Shown here: piece by piece, positions 60,981 through 61,303 of the stretch
How positions within the stretch are numbered: position 1 is the first letter of the stretch
How the letters are laid out: each line of letters opens with the position of its first letter
Assembly: GCA_017560425.1 (NCBI GenBank)
Contig: JAFZEX010000029.1
Location: 1 to 61,303 of the forward strand
Direction: 5' to 3'
Length of the DNA stretch: 61,303 bases
From: Alistipes sp.
GTDB lineage: Bacteria > Bacteroidota > Bacteroidia > Bacteroidales > Rikenellaceae
The notes under the pieces: generated by a model
The model's database searches: none
What the model saw: the letters and a program-made list of their open reading frames with translations, nothing else
What the model was told of the DNA's origin: nothing
Translations under genes and position numbers: made by a program

Positions 60981-61303
60981 TTTCTACTTGCCGATGCAGA
61001 AAGTAAACCCCTCTGATAATCAGATAGTTACGGAGTTGTGGGTAAAATAAGGGAATCAATTGAGCCTTGCAATTGTGACTAATGGCGACTTCTTGCTTTT
61101 GCCACTCGGTGCCCTAATTCTGACACAAAGATAGTAATTTTTCATAGAAAATACGAGTTAATTTATAGATAAATAATAACATAGCCCCAAAGACCATTTC
61201 GCTTGTGTTCGATATGGCTTTTGGGGATTGAGAATGTCCACTTTCTATTGTAGAATGTTAAGTTGTATACAGATAGAATACAACTTATTTGGGAATGCAG
61301 AGC
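60981..61303. other. Gene-free right end with an orphan leftward promoter
   Basis: No credible gene. CTGATAATCAG (palindrome) lies near 61014. A reverse-strand TATCTTTG (61126-61133) matches the -7 element but reads into gene-free sequence. TTAAGTTGTATAC/ATACAACTT at ~61259-61285 is a small inverted repeat. The stretch may continue into features beyond the window. Confidence 0.4.

Overview
This window looks like a chromosomal segment of a Bacteroidales bacterium. The strongest evidence is promoters: nearly every transcription unit is preceded by the Bacteroidetes -7 element TAnnTTTG. Gene content agrees: a BspA-type leucine-rich repeat protein, lipoproteins with SPII lipoboxes and a BACON-like domain, a SurA/OstA-type envelope operon, a DUF2795 protein, and a polysaccharide locus opened by an UpxY/NusG-like regulator. 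The family is not certain; an Alistipes/Rikenellaceae-like organism is a guess. No rRNA, tRNA, CRISPR array or transposase was seen.

Region 1 (1-31.6 kb) is mostly core chromosome with moderate GC. It holds rluB, a MATE exporter, an orphan EIIC/PfoR-like membrane protein, the BspA-like protein, a pair of M16 peptidase homologues followed by an HD hydrolase, an RSH (ppGpp) enzyme with an altered synthetase domain, a PPIase-SurA-OstA-GH2-like operon, a flavoprotein-cobalamin adenosyltransferase operon, a lipoprotein/outer-membrane barrel operon, a HAD hydrolase, nitroreductase-rdgB, a threonine aldolase and several lipoproteins. Between these genes lie five copies of a ~128-bp palindromic element whose inner stem varies in sequence but stays paired, with G-U wobbles on one strand only. 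This suggests a structured RNA or a MITE-like repeat.

Region 2 (31.9-50.0 kb) is one long polysaccharide operon starting at a clear -33/-7 promoter and a structured ~150-nt leader: UpxY-like regulator, WecA-like initiating transferase, uronate epimerase, UDP-glucose dehydrogenase, then an AT-rich cassette (Wzx flippase, two sugar-transfer-associated ATP-grasp enzymes around an N-(carboxyethyl)ornithine-synthase-like dehydrogenase, a TupA-like ATP-grasp enzyme, EpsG-type polymerase, an acetyltransferase with a G9 tract, two GT4 transferases, a nucleotidyltransferase-fold protein), and finally rfbACDB for dTDP-L-rhamnose. Together they predict a surface glycan containing rhamnose and uronic acid whose carboxyl group carries an amide-linked opine-type amino acid.

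Region 3 (50.0-61.3 kb) is accessory. After a YD-repeat-like lipoprotein and a secreted possible cysteine peptidase comes a gene-free, hairpin-rich stretch, then a leftward pair encoding a GIY-YIG/RAMA-like protein and an ADP-ribosylglycohydrolase homologue with altered metal ligands. Next come two small HTH genes (one broken by an in-frame stop), an FRG-domain gene, and a leftward operon hipB-hipA followed 12 bp later by a GHKL-type ATPase fused to a Shedu-like nuclease domain. Arrays of 10-bp-spaced TGATAA-like words upstream of hipB suggest the edge of a mobile or defence island. The hipBA-ATPase/nuclease operon and the opine-decorated glycan cassette are the best candidates for new biology.
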